A stretch of 12,477 bases of DNA from Candidatus Scybalocola fimicaballi. GTDB lineage: Bacteria; Bacteroidota; Bacteroidia; Bacteroidales; Paludibacteraceae. The stretch covers positions 1 to 12,477 of the forward strand of contig DCIP01000069.1 of the NCBI GenBank assembly GCA_002317115.1, in the 5' to 3' direction. The notes beneath the pieces were generated by a model, which saw only the letters and a list, made by a program, of their open reading frames with translations, ran no database searches and had not been told where the DNA came from. The translations under genes and the position numbers were made by a program. Of this stretch, positions 1-6,063 are shown one piece after another (position 1 is the first letter of the stretch; each line of letters opens with the position of its first letter).

Positions 1-360
1 AACAGTCATCTTGCCCCTATCCAGCCAAAGAATCTTGCTGCTGGAGAGAAGACGGTGCAAGGTTATTCCAACGTCACATTTGAACCAGGATGTCGCAACA
101 ACTGGCATGTTCACCACGGAGCACACCAGATTCTAATCTGTGTTGGTGGAGAGGGAATCTATCAGGAATGGGGGAAGCCAGCCATCCGTCTAAAACCAGG
201 TGATATAATCGATATTCCAGAAGGAGCAAAACACTGGCATGGAGCTACTGCCAACTCATGGTTCCAGCACCTTGCATCACACGTCCACGTCGGAGATCCA
301 GAAAGCAACGAATGGCTAGAGCCTGTGACTGACGAACAATACGCTGAAGCTAATAAATAA
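1..360 (+). CDS. Cupin-domain protein, C-terminal part (5' end outside window)
   Basis: The reading frame is open from the first base of the window, so this is the last 119 codons of a longer gene. The GTG at 55 is an internal codon, not a convincing start. A single cupin barrel is visible. Motif 1 is GCRNNWHVHHGAHQ, with the HxH pair and Gln in the usual Glu position. Motif 2 is GDIIDIPEGAKHWHGA, with the PxG and His expected of metal-binding cupins. This pattern is typical of small cupins that occur alone or fused behind a carboxymuconolactone decarboxylase domain in Bacteroidales; which applies here cannot be told. The protein probably binds a divalent metal in the cytoplasm, with unknown substrate. 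A hairpin follows at 392. The flavodoxin gene downstream fits a redox or small-molecule detoxification neighbourhood, but that link is inferred. Confidence 0.88.
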   Translation, partial: NSHLAPIQPKNLAAGEKTVQGYSNVTFEPGCRNNWHVHHGAHQILICVGGEGIYQEWGKPAIRLKPGDIIDIPEGAKHWHGATANSWFQHLASHVHVGDPESNEWLEPVTDEQYAEANK

Positions 361-391
361 GGTAGGTTTAAATAGTTTGATAGGTTTAGTT

Positions 392-430
392 AATAATGGG
401 CAGGTTTGATTAGACCTGCCCATTATTGTT
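392..430 (+). terminator. Hairpin terminator after the cupin gene
   Basis: A perfect 14-bp stem runs 392-405 (AATAATGGGCAGGT) and 414-427, with an 8-nt loop. The following T-rich stretch is short and interrupted, so termination may be moderate. It lies 31 bp after the cupin stop codon. Confidence 0.75.
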
Positions 431-474
431 TAGACGTTCCATCATAAATAATGTTTATCAGAGATACCTTCTTT

Positions 475-507
475 CCTAAAAATTGGTCATAAGTACCAAA
501 TTTTAGG
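475..507. promoter_or_regulatory. Imperfect inverted repeat upstream of the flavodoxin-gene promoter (possible operator)
   Basis: The arms CCTAAAAATTGGT (475-487) and ACCAAATTTTAGG (495-507) are inverted repeats matching at 12 of 13 positions, separated by CATAAGT. The element ends 25 bp before the -7 element at 533, a place where an activator or repressor could bind. There is no U-tract, so it is unlikely to be a terminator. No regulator gene is in the window, and the operator role is inference. Confidence 0.45.
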
Positions 508-532
508 TAAATGAGTTTAGATATTATGTGTC

Positions 533-540
533 TATTTTTG
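533..540 (+). promoter_or_regulatory. Bacteroidetes-type -7 element for the flavodoxin-fusion gene
   Basis: TATTTTTG matches TAnnTTTG and lies 26 bp before the ATG at 567. The expected -33 position (about 510-513) holds only a poor match, which would fit a promoter that needs an activator. No clear Shine-Dalgarno sequence precedes the start; the leader is AT-rich. Confidence 0.5.
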
Positions 541-566
541 CATTGTGATTAAACAAATAATACGAA

Positions 567-1694
567 ATGAAACATTTACTATCTAAATTGTACCTTGTAT
601 TGACAGCTGTCTTCATGATGGCTTGCTCCAATGAGGAGGTTGATGCCGAACCAGTTGATGGTGGCAATCAATTTATTGGTTCTAAGACACTTATTGTCTA
701 CTACAGTTATACCAACCACACTGAAGAGATTGTGGCTGATTTGAAGGGTATGATAAACGCTGATGTGATTGAGGTGGAGCCCGAAGAGAAAGGATTGGAC
801 TATTCTGCCAATAATTATGCTATTGGTACAGAACAATTAACTAAGATTAAAAACAATCCTGGGGTAGAGAGCAGTTATCCAGCCATCGATCCCGTCGACG
901 TGGATATGAGCCAGTACAACACAGTCATCATCGCTACTCCACTCTGGTGGAGCCAAATGGCATCCAATATGCAAACTTTCCTATTTAAGTATGGTCAGGA
1001 GATGGATGGCAAGAACATCGGACTGATCGTAAGCAGCCATAGTTCGGGAATCAGTGACGTCGAGGCAGATGCCAAACGATTGGTGCCAAACGGACAATTC
1101 ATGAGCAAGAGTCTGTGGATCAACAATGCAAACCATTCAAAACGAAAGTCTATGCTTGAGCAGTGGCTTCTCGACGTCGACTATACAAACTTATCAGCAA
1201 CTACGAACAACACTATGTATTTGAAAATCAATAATAATATATTCACAGTCGACCTTGAAAGCAACTCCTCAGCAGAGGCTCTCGTAGATTTGTTGAAAGA
1301 AGGAGATATCACTTACGAAGCTCATGATTATGGTGATTTTGAGAAGGTAGGAGAATTGGGATATACTCTTCCTGAAGACAATAAGCAGATTACAACTGAG
1401 CCAGGAGACGTTATCCTATATAATGGCAATAATATCTGTATTTTCTATGGTTCAAATTCGTGGAGTTATACACGTCTTGGCAAAATTCGTGATATAAATA
1501 CAGATGATTTGAAAAAGGTTTTGGGGAATGGCGACGTCGCAGTGACATTTACATTGGCTAATCCGACATTCGCGTCGCTAACTCGTGCCAATTCTTCTGA
1601 ATCAAAGATGATCTATAGTATCAATGGAACGAAACTTTCGCAAGTTCCAGAGAAAGGATTCTATATTGAGAACGGAGTAAAGAAAATAAAATAA
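567..1694 (+). CDS. Lipoprotein with flavodoxin domain fused to cyclophilin-like domain
   Basis: This 375-residue protein starts with a lipoprotein signal peptide (FMMAC, lipidated Cys20). Residues about 41-205 form a flavodoxin domain of the Flavodoxin_4 type. The strand TLIVYYSYTNHT (41-52) carries the phosphate loop for FMN, and ATPLWWSQM (123-131) is the second flavin-contacting segment. Residues about 216-332 resemble the Cyclophil_like2 fold (ITYEAHDYGDFEKVGELGYTLP; PGDVILYNGNNICIFYG). The last 28 residues (IYSINGTKL...GFYIENGVKKIK) resemble the short C-terminal tails of many exported Bacteroidales proteins, related to type IX sorting domains. Probable role: membrane-anchored electron transfer on the envelope side, partner unknown. 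Flavodoxins normally work in the cytoplasm, so export of FMN or in-place loading must be assumed. It sits alone between a promoter and a terminator. Confidence 0.85.
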   Translation: MKHLLSKLYLVLTAVFMMACSNEEVDAEPVDGGNQFIGSKTLIVYYSYTNHTEEIVADLKGMINADVIEVEPEEKGLDYSANNYAIGTEQLTKIKNNPGVESSYPAIDPVDVDMSQYNTVIIATPLWWSQMASNMQTFLFKYGQEMDGKNIGLIVSSHSSGISDVEADAKRLVPNGQFMSKSLWINNANHSKRKSMLEQWLLDVDYTNLSATTNNTMYLKINNNIFTVDLESNSSAEALVDLLKEGDITYEAHDYGDFEKVGELGYTLPEDNKQITTEPGDVILYNGNNICIFYGSNSWSYTRLGKIRDINTDDLKKVLGNGDVAVTFTLANPTFASLTRANSSESKMIYSINGTKLSQVPEKGFYIENGVKKIK

Positions 1695-1728
1695 GTTAAC
1701 TGATAGTTTGGAATAGTACAAGTCGAAG

Positions 1729-1757
1729 AAGGATGCCCAAATTGAGCATCCTTTTTT
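1729..1757 (+). terminator. Rho-independent terminator after the flavodoxin-fusion gene
   Basis: A perfect 8-bp stem, AAGGATGC (1729-1736) and GCATCCTT (1746-1753), with a 9-nt loop and a run of six T (1752-1757), lies 34 bp after the stop codon. Confidence 0.88.
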
Positions 1758-1774
1758 GTTGTTATTGTTTATAC

Positions 1775-1804
1775 TTGATTGTCGTATTATTTTTATTAAA
1801 TTTG
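1775..1804 (+). promoter_or_regulatory. Bacteroidetes promoter for the acetyltransferase remnant and nitroreductase
   Basis: TTG at 1775-1777, a 19-bp spacer and TAAATTTG at 1797-1804 fit the -33/-7 consensus well. Transcription would start near 1808-1812. No other good promoter lies between here and the nitroreductase start at 2040, so this one probably serves both. An ATG at 1819 right after the predicted start opens only a 9-codon frame (MRNNGGTTS), possibly what is left of the original gene start. Confidence 0.6.
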
Positions 1805-1828
1805 CATTAATCAAAACCATGCGTAATA

Positions 1829-2023
1829 ATGGGGGTACAACTTCATAAGAAGATTATGTTGTTTGCCATCGATACAGCCGTAAAAGAATTTAATGCGACG
1901 CGTATTGATATTGAGGCACAGGAATATGCCAAAGAATTTTACGAAAAAGTTGGGTTCAAACAATCGTCTGATACTTTTCTTCTTGACGGAATTGACCACA
2001 TCAAAATGACTTGGATCAAATGA
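1829..2023 (+). pseudogene. C-terminal remnant of an ElaA-type GNAT acetyltransferase
   Basis: The 64-residue frame matches the last part of ElaA-family GNAT N-acetyltransferases. GVQLHKKIM corresponds to the helix after the acetyl-CoA loop. RIDIEAQEYAKEFYEKVGF matches the family's (L)GAQ..LQNFYxSFGF segment. The ending FLLDGIDHIKMTW matches YEEDGIPHIGM. The N-terminal 80-90 residues, including the R/QxxGxG/A acetyl-CoA loop, are absent: an in-frame stop lies at 1808-1810, immediately upstream. Only about 75 bp separate the preceding terminator from this fragment, so the missing part has been deleted rather than frameshifted. The promoter still appears intact. The stop is 16 bp from the nitroreductase ATG, so the fragment is probably still transcribed as a leader. 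A translated short protein cannot be excluded, but it could not acetylate. Confidence 0.72.
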
Positions 2024-2039
2024 ATTTAAACTTAAAAAT

Positions 2040-2585
2040 ATGAATAAGACAATTGAAGACATCATCACAAGAAGAAGTGTGAAGAAATACCTTGACAAGC
2101 AGGTTCCAATGGAATTGGTTGAGGAAGTGGTAAAAGCCGGCACATACGCACCGTCGGGCATGAATTGTCAGGCTGGTAAGATTATCGCAGTTACAAACAA
2201 AGAGATGAGAGATCGACTAAGTCGTATCAACGGAGATATTCTCAACAAACTCTACCCTACTCCTTCTGGACATGGAGATCCATTCTACGGAGCACCTGTT
2301 GTTTTGGTAGTTTTGGCAAAGAAAGAGATAGGCACACGAATCTACGACGGTTCACTTGTGATGGAGAACTTAATGGTTGCCGCTAATGCCCTTGGTTTGG
2401 GTTCATGTTGGATCCACCGTGCAAAAGAGACATTTGAGACAGAGGAAGGCAAGCAGATTCTTAAAGAACTTGGTATCACTGATGAATACGAAGGAATCGG
2501 AAACTGTATCTTAGGCTACACAGATCCATCCGGTTTGATGCCACAGTCGCCAAGAAAAGAAGATTTTGTTGTTTGGGTTAAGTAA
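2040..2585 (+). CDS. Nitroreductase-family FMN-dependent oxidoreductase
   Basis: A 181-residue protein of the short nitroreductase type. Visible family marks are the FMN-phosphate-binding RRS (11-13) after the first helix, the loop APSGMNCQAGK (37-47), the central helix DGSLVMENLMVAANALGLGSCWIH (103-126) and the C-terminal NCILGYTD (155-162). Such enzymes are usually homodimers that use NAD(P)H to reduce nitro compounds, quinones or other electrophiles; the physiological substrate is not readable. No signal peptide, so cytoplasmic. The start ATG has no Shine-Dalgarno, as is common in Bacteroidales. It lies 16 bp behind the acetyltransferase remnant and probably shares its promoter. No strong terminator follows; a short GTTG-T5-CAAC hairpin (2598-2610) is weak. 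Confidence 0.93.
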   Translation: MNKTIEDIITRRSVKKYLDKQVPMELVEEVVKAGTYAPSGMNCQAGKIIAVTNKEMRDRLSRINGDILNKLYPTPSGHGDPFYGAPVVLVVLAKKEIGTRIYDGSLVMENLMVAANALGLGSCWIHRAKETFETEEGKQILKELGITDEYEGIGNCILGYTDPSGLMPQSPRKEDFVVWVK

Positions 2586-2598
2586 ATAGCGACAAAAG

Positions 2599-2629
2599 TT
2601 GTTTTTCAACACAAATATCAATATTTTTG
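2599..2629 (+). promoter_or_regulatory. Bacteroidetes promoter for the mscS-family gene
   Basis: TTG at 2599-2601, a 20-bp spacer and TATTTTTG at 2622-2629. The leader to the ATG at 2665 is about 30 nt and contains AGGG ending 7 nt before the start, one of the few Shine-Dalgarno-like sites in this window. Confidence 0.6.
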
Positions 2630-2664
2630 TAGTCTAAACTAACAAATAAAAAAAGGGTAAAAAC

Positions 2665-3576
2665 ATGAATGATTCATTAGCAACAACTGTTGCCGACACA
2701 GTGTCGAAGGCAGCTCAGGCTGCAGAAATGCTTACAACTGGAGGTTTGGATAAATCTCAGTACGATGAAGCTCTACAGGTTTTGGTAAAGGAAGGTACAG
2801 AAATGGCCATCAACTTTGCCGTTAAGATTGTTATCGCAATCTTGGTTTTCACTATTGGTAAGTGGATTGTAGGCAAGATCAACAAGGCCGTTGCAAAACT
2901 TATGGAGAAGAAAGAGGTAGAACCATCGTTGGCTTCTTTCGTAAAGAGTTTGACTAACGTGGTTTTTATGTTCATCCTTGTGATTGTCATTATCGGCATT
3001 CTCGGAATTGAGACATCTTCATTCGTTGCATTGTTTGCTTCTGCCGGTGTTGCAATCGGTATGGCATTGAGCGGCACACTACAGAATTTCGCTGGTGGTG
3101 TGATGATTTTGGCATTCAAGCCTTTCAAGGTAGGTGATTTCATCGAGGCTCAGGGTCAGGTTGGTGTTGTTAAGGAGATTCAGATCTTCAACACTATCAT
3201 CACTACAGTCGACAACAAGATCATCATCGTTCCTAACGGTGGTCTTTCAACAGGTATCGCTACTAACTATTCTAAAGAGCCATTGCGTCGCGTGGATTTG
3301 ACATTCGGTATCGCATACGGTGAGAGCTACGACAACGCTAAGTCTGTAATCATGGATATCATCAACGCAAATGAGAAGATTCTTAAGGATCCAGCTCCAT
3401 TCATCGGATTGGTTAACCTTGGCGACAGCTCAGTTGATTTGACAGTCCGTGTATGGTGTAACTCAGCTGATTACTGGGATGTATTCTTCGCAATGAATGA
3501 GACAGTTTATAAGACATTCACTGCAAAGGGTATCAACATTCCATTCCCTCAGATGGATGTGCATATTGCAAAATAA
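2665..3576 (+). CDS. Small-conductance mechanosensitive channel, MscS family
   Basis: A 303-residue inner-membrane protein close in size to E. coli MscS (286). An N-terminal stretch of about 47 residues precedes three hydrophobic helices: TM1 about 48-70, TM2 about 93-114 and the pore-lining TM3 about 118-155. TM3 shows the Ala/Gly-rich packing pattern ASAGVAIGMALSGTLQNFAGGV, followed by the family's FKPFKVGDFIE (151-161), which matches FRPFRAGEYVD of MscS. The beta domain carries KIIIVPNG (185-192), and the C-terminal alpha/beta domain ends in GINIPFPQMDVHI, a family hallmark. The channel would form a heptamer that opens on membrane tension to release solutes during hypo-osmotic shock. It is monocistronic, with promoter and terminator on either side. 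GTN-rich, well-optimised codons suggest good expression. Which MscS paralogue it is cannot be decided. Confidence 0.95.
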   Translation: MNDSLATTVADTVSKAAQAAEMLTTGGLDKSQYDEALQVLVKEGTEMAINFAVKIVIAILVFTIGKWIVGKINKAVAKLMEKKEVEPSLASFVKSLTNVVFMFILVIVIIGILGIETSSFVALFASAGVAIGMALSGTLQNFAGGVMILAFKPFKVGDFIEAQGQVGVVKEIQIFNTIITTVDNKIIIVPNGGLSTGIATNYSKEPLRRVDLTFGIAYGESYDNAKSVIMDIINANEKILKDPAPFIGLVNLGDSSVDLTVRVWCNSADYWDVFFAMNETVYKTFTAKGINIPFPQMDVHIAK

Positions 3577-3611
3577 CAACGTTGACGATAACGTTAACGC
3601 TGAAAAAACTG

Positions 3612-3642
3612 GAGACGGTGCTTCGCATCGTCTCTATTTTTT
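3612..3642 (+). terminator. Rho-independent terminator after the mscS-family gene
   Basis: A 10-bp stem (3612-3621 GAGACGGTGC; 3625-3634 GCATCGTCTC, one G-U pair) with a TTC loop, followed by TATTTTTTG. Its outer arms GAGACG/CGTCTC match three other hairpins in the window. Confidence 0.85.
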
Positions 3643-3751
3643 GTCTAAATTTCATCTGTTTTGAATTGTGAAAAAAACTTAACATTCATGTCAAACCGAG
3701 CAAAAAAGTGTTAAAAACATATCTGTAAAACATACTTTTTAAGCAAATTTC

Positions 3752-3782
3752 TTGGCGTTCTAAAAAAAATGGGTTAGGTTTG
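3752..3782 (+). promoter_or_regulatory. Bacteroidetes promoter for the thioredoxin-like gene
   Basis: TTG at 3752-3754, a 20-bp spacer and TAGGTTTG at 3775-3782. Transcription would start near 3786-3790. The longest frame begins with a TTG at 3780 that lies inside the -7 element, so that start is excluded. The first usable ATG codons are 3795 (nearly leaderless) and 3813 (leader about 25 nt). The roughly 100 bp between the mscS terminator and this promoter is AT-rich, with nothing else recognised. Confidence 0.65.
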
Positions 3783-3812
3783 CAACCGGATTTAATGAAA
3801 ACACTAAACGTT

Positions 3813-4238
3813 ATGTTACTTAAAAACAGTATTAACGCTATCGCATTTTTTGGTTTGATTGGACTTACAACTTTGTCTAACGTCGACTTTTCTGGTACAG
3901 ATCAGTTGATGTTAGGCCAAAAGGTAGAAACACAGGTTATGAAAGAGGATGGTCAGCACAAGACAATTGTATCATTCTGGGCATCATACGATGCTGAGTC
4001 TGTAAAAAATTGTCAGCGCATCATTAATGAAAACAAAGACGCCAATGTAATTTTAGTTTCACTTGACGAGTACCAATCTATCTATGAAGATGCTGTAACT
4101 AAAATCGACGCTAACAAAGTGGCTATGACTACTCTAAGAGTAGATAAGGACAGCAAGGTGTTGGCAGATTTTAAGTTCAACGGCGAATTCAAGAGTTTCT
4201 TGATCGACGAAAACGGTTATCTCCAGGAGATTAACTAA
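3813..4238 (+). CDS. Exported thioredoxin-fold protein lacking CXXC and cis-Pro
   Basis: With the ATG at 3813 the product is 141 residues and begins with a signal-peptide or signal-anchor segment (MLLKNS, then hydrophobic 8-21). The ATG at 3795 would add six residues (MKTLNV). The rest reads as a TlpA/AhpC-type thioredoxin fold. TIVSFWASYDAES aligns with the active-site strand VVNFWASWCxxC, but the two cysteines are replaced by Asp60 and Ser63. NVILVSLD is the next strand. FNGEFKSFLIDENGYL aligns with the family's GxPTTFLIDxxGxI, but the cis-proline is Phe126. The only cysteine is Cys67. Thiol-disulfide exchange is therefore unlikely; a binding or structural role in the periplasm is more plausible. 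It is monocistronic, between its own promoter and a terminator. The fold call rests on motif spacing, so it is moderately sure. Confidence 0.7.
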   Translation: MLLKNSINAIAFFGLIGLTTLSNVDFSGTDQLMLGQKVETQVMKEDGQHKTIVSFWASYDAESVKNCQRIINENKDANVILVSLDEYQSIYEDAVTKIDANKVAMTTLRVDKDSKVLADFKFNGEFKSFLIDENGYLQEIN

Positions 4239-4242
4239 TGGG

Positions 4243-4272
4243 AAGACGGTGTATATTCTGCACCGTCTTTTT
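4243..4272 (+). terminator. Rho-independent terminator after the thioredoxin-like gene
   Basis: A perfect 9-bp stem AAGACGGTG (4243-4251) and CACCGTCTT (4261-4269) with a 9-nt loop, followed by T residues. It begins 4 bp after the stop codon. Confidence 0.87.
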
Positions 4273-4301
4273 CTAATTATATACTACACTACCCTATTAT
4301 T

Positions 4302-4327
4302 AAGACGTGGTTCGCCACGTCTTTTTT
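4302..4327 (+). repeat. Second hairpin, palindromic repeat/terminator-like
   Basis: A perfect 9-bp stem AAGACGTGG (4302-4310) and CCACGTCTT (4315-4323) with a TTCG loop, then T to 4327. It follows a complete terminator and no gene ends in between, so it is either a back-up terminator or a copy of the palindromic repeat also found at 11063-11090, with which it shares AGACGTGG/CCACGTCTT. Confidence 0.7.
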
Positions 4328-4387
4328 ATGTAAAACAGAGTCATTATACTATTTTATCAATATAAATACGCAAAAAATCGAATATTA

Positions 4388-4419
4388 TTGAAGTAATAGA
4401 GAAAAAGTAATTATATTTG
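4388..4419 (+). promoter_or_regulatory. Bacteroidetes promoter for the 174-residue lipoprotein gene
   Basis: TTG at 4388-4390, a 21-bp spacer and TATATTTG at 4412-4419. The leader to ATG 4455 is about 30 nt and contains AAAAGGA, ending 7 nt before the start. Confidence 0.6.
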
Positions 4420-4454
4420 TAGAAAATATGCAATAATTGAAAAAGGATTGAATT

Positions 4455-4979
4455 ATGAATAAAATAAAACTAGCAATAGCATTTTTCGCAGGACTATTCT
4501 TGTATTCTTGTTCTGATAGCGACGAGGCAGTTCTATACGATAATTGGGATTTCATCAGCATCAAGGGTGATTCTGTCATCTCAAGTGATGGTTTGCAGAT
4601 GGTTGCTTCAACAGTCGATGTTTACCATACTTTCGATGGTGCTTTTTCAGAAATCAACTCACAGGTTACTGTAGGCAACAATGTCTTCGATCTTTATTTG
4701 TTAGTTGACGGTGGAAAAGCTGGAAAATACACAGATAAACTTAATGCTGACGAGCCTTACGGTTGGATTGGATATGTTAAGTATCGTTCAATGTTGAAGG
4801 ATAGCACTTTTAAGACTGATAGATACGCAATCCTAAGTTCTGAAATTGATTGGAAAGACGTTGATAACAAAACTGTTCTTTTCGATGTAAACTGCAAAGG
4901 TAAGAAGATGCTAAATGATTCTACTCTATCAAAAGCATCTATCGTTATCAACGGTAAGATCAGAGCAATCAAGCAGTAA
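4455..4979 (+). CDS. Orphan lipoprotein of unknown function
   Basis: The 174-residue product has a clear lipoprotein signal: MNKIK, a hydrophobic core, then the lipobox FLYSC with lipidated Cys19, followed by SDSDEA. The acidic residues after the Cys resemble the export signal that sends Bacteroidetes lipoproteins to the cell surface. The mature part starts with DNWDFISIKGDSV and is rich in predicted beta strands alternating with polar turns, ending in ASIVINGKIRAIK. This suggests a small beta-sandwich or lipocalin-like barrel. I recognise no named family. Start choice is supported by an AAAAGGA Shine-Dalgarno and a promoter at 4388. It is monocistronic and convergent with the EEP gene across a shared hairpin. 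Confidence 0.85.
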   Translation: MNKIKLAIAFFAGLFLYSCSDSDEAVLYDNWDFISIKGDSVISSDGLQMVASTVDVYHTFDGAFSEINSQVTVGNNVFDLYLLVDGGKAGKYTDKLNADEPYGWIGYVKYRSMLKDSTFKTDRYAILSSEIDWKDVDNKTVLFDVNCKGKKMLNDSTLSKASIVINGKIRAIKQ

Positions 4980-5001
4980 AAAATAATAACCACAATATAA
5001 C

Positions 5002-5040
5002 AAAGAGCGTCGAAACATTGTTTCGACGCTCTTTATTTTT
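5002..5040. terminator. Strong hairpin terminator between convergent genes
   Basis: A perfect 15-bp stem (5002-5016 AAAGAGCGTCGAAAC; 5020-5034) with a 3-nt loop ATT. On the plus strand it is followed by CTTTATTTTT, giving a good terminator for the lipoprotein gene. On the minus strand it lies just past the EEP stop codon; the arm's terminal TTT supplies only a short U-tract, so stopping is likely but weaker. Confidence 0.88.
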
Positions 5041-6052
5041 ATTTTATCTCCAAATCTATATAGACTGGCAAATGGTCGCTGAATCCTTTAGTTGTGAAAT
5101 CGCCTTTGAATGATCTCTTTGGTGCGACGCCGGTTTTATCCTTCTCCAACAAGAATTCCCAGAATCCTATCTGAGCTCCATCTCCTGTAGCATCTAAACG
5201 ATTGCCGTCTAACAATGCTCCCGATACTATTACATGATCAAGGATTCCCCAATGTCCTTGAAACTTATGTGTGCCGATATCATCTCTATCTTTATACTTT
5301 GACATCAAATTATAAAGTCTCTTATTTTCGTATGGTGATGATAAATCAGTCGACGCTTCAAGTGTCTGACTCAAACTTTTATTATCGAAGTAGTCGTTGA
5401 AATCACCGACAATGATTATGTTTGGATCTTTTTGAACTGCGAATAGACTATCAACTTTATGTCGTACAGCATTCGCAGCTTCAATTCTTTTTGATTCAGT
5501 CTCAACTTCCCCACCATACCTTGATGGCCAGTGGTTGACAAAGACTGACAATGTATCTCCACTTGGCAAAACTCCCGTAGTGAAGAGTATGTCTCGTGTC
5601 GGTCTGGAATTTTCAAAATTCAATTTGATGAATTCAGTTTTAAGTGGAGTGAACTTTTCTGGCTGATACAACAAAGCGACGTCAACACCGCGTTCATCAT
5701 CACTCTCTTTATGTAAATAGGAATACCCAGCCTTCTTAATCTGAGTTTTCTGTGTAAGATCTCGCAGAACTCTTTCATTCTCTATTTCAACCAAACCAAC
5801 AATAGCGACGTCGCCCCACTCGCCACATCTTGCAATCACACTTGCTGTACGGTGAAGCTTGGCATAGTATTTGGATTTAGTCCAATGTTTTGCACTGAAC
5901 TCCGTATATTCGAAATCTTCTTTTCCCTCGTCGTGCTCATAATCAAAGAGGTTCTCACAATTATAAGACATGATTCGTATGCACTGTGTGCTATCCGCAG
6001 CATACAATGACGACACTAAAAATATTGAAGGAATCAAAGTTTGAATTTTCAT
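5039..6052 (-). CDS. Secreted endonuclease/exonuclease/phosphatase (EEP) family enzyme
   Basis: The 337-residue protein has an N-terminal signal peptide with a likely signal peptidase I site after LYA (about residue 18). All main EEP metal-site motifs are present: MSYNCENLF (28-36, Asn31), LVEIEN (87-92, Glu89), VNHWPSR (172-178, His173), IIVGDFND (213-220, Asp217 and Asn219), LDHVIVS (271-277) and GFSDHLPVYID (323-333, Asp326 and His327). The enzyme should cut phosphodiester or phosphomonoester bonds with Mg2+ or Mn2+. The substrate could be extracellular DNA, a nucleotide, an inositol phosphate or a lipid; the motifs do not distinguish these. It is last in the four-gene exported cluster, 11 bp after the beta-helix gene, and no separate promoter is seen. 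All catalytic residues look intact. Confidence 0.92.
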   Translation of the reverse strand: MKIQTLIPSIFLVSSLYAADSTQCIRIMSYNCENLFDYEHDEGKEDFEYTEFSAKHWTKSKYYAKLHRTASVIARCGEWGDVAIVGLVEIENERVLRDLTQKTQIKKAGYSYLHKESDDERGVDVALLYQPEKFTPLKTEFIKLNFENSRPTRDILFTTGVLPSGDTLSVFVNHWPSRYGGEVETESKRIEAANAVRHKVDSLFAVQKDPNIIIVGDFNDYFDNKSLSQTLEASTDLSSPYENKRLYNLMSKYKDRDDIGTHKFQGHWGILDHVIVSGALLDGNRLDATGDGAQIGFWEFLLEKDKTGVAPKRSFKGDFTTKGFSDHLPVYIDLEIK

Positions 6053-6063
6053 AATTCAAGTCA

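Noticed and set aside
55..360. Complete 101-residue cupin starting at GTG 55
   Set aside because: The frame is open to base 1 and the upstream codons (HLAPIQPKNLAAGEKTVQGYSNVTFEPG) read naturally into the cupin, so the gene begins outside the window.
1819..1848. 9-codon frame MRNNGGTTS as a leader peptide controlling the nitroreductase
   Set aside because: No attenuator hairpins or codon run follow it; it is more simply a leftover of the deleted acetyltransferase start.
1811..2161. 116-residue minus-strand frame
   Set aside because: It overlaps the acetyltransferase remnant and nitroreductase with recognisable plus-strand protein; no family features.
2598..2610. Short GTTG-TTTTT-CAAC hairpin after the nitroreductase gene
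   Set aside because: Only 4 bp of stem and no following T-run; it overlaps the -33 region of the mscS promoter, so not called as a terminator.
2757..3143. 128-residue minus-strand frame within the MscS gene
   Set aside because: Shadow of a well-recognised gene; its hydrophobic look mirrors the transmembrane codons on the other strand.
3700..3742. AAAAAGTGT...ATACTTTTT partial inverted repeat upstream of the thioredoxin-like gene
   Set aside because: Only about seven complementary bases, mostly A/T, across a long loop; expected by chance in AT-rich DNA.
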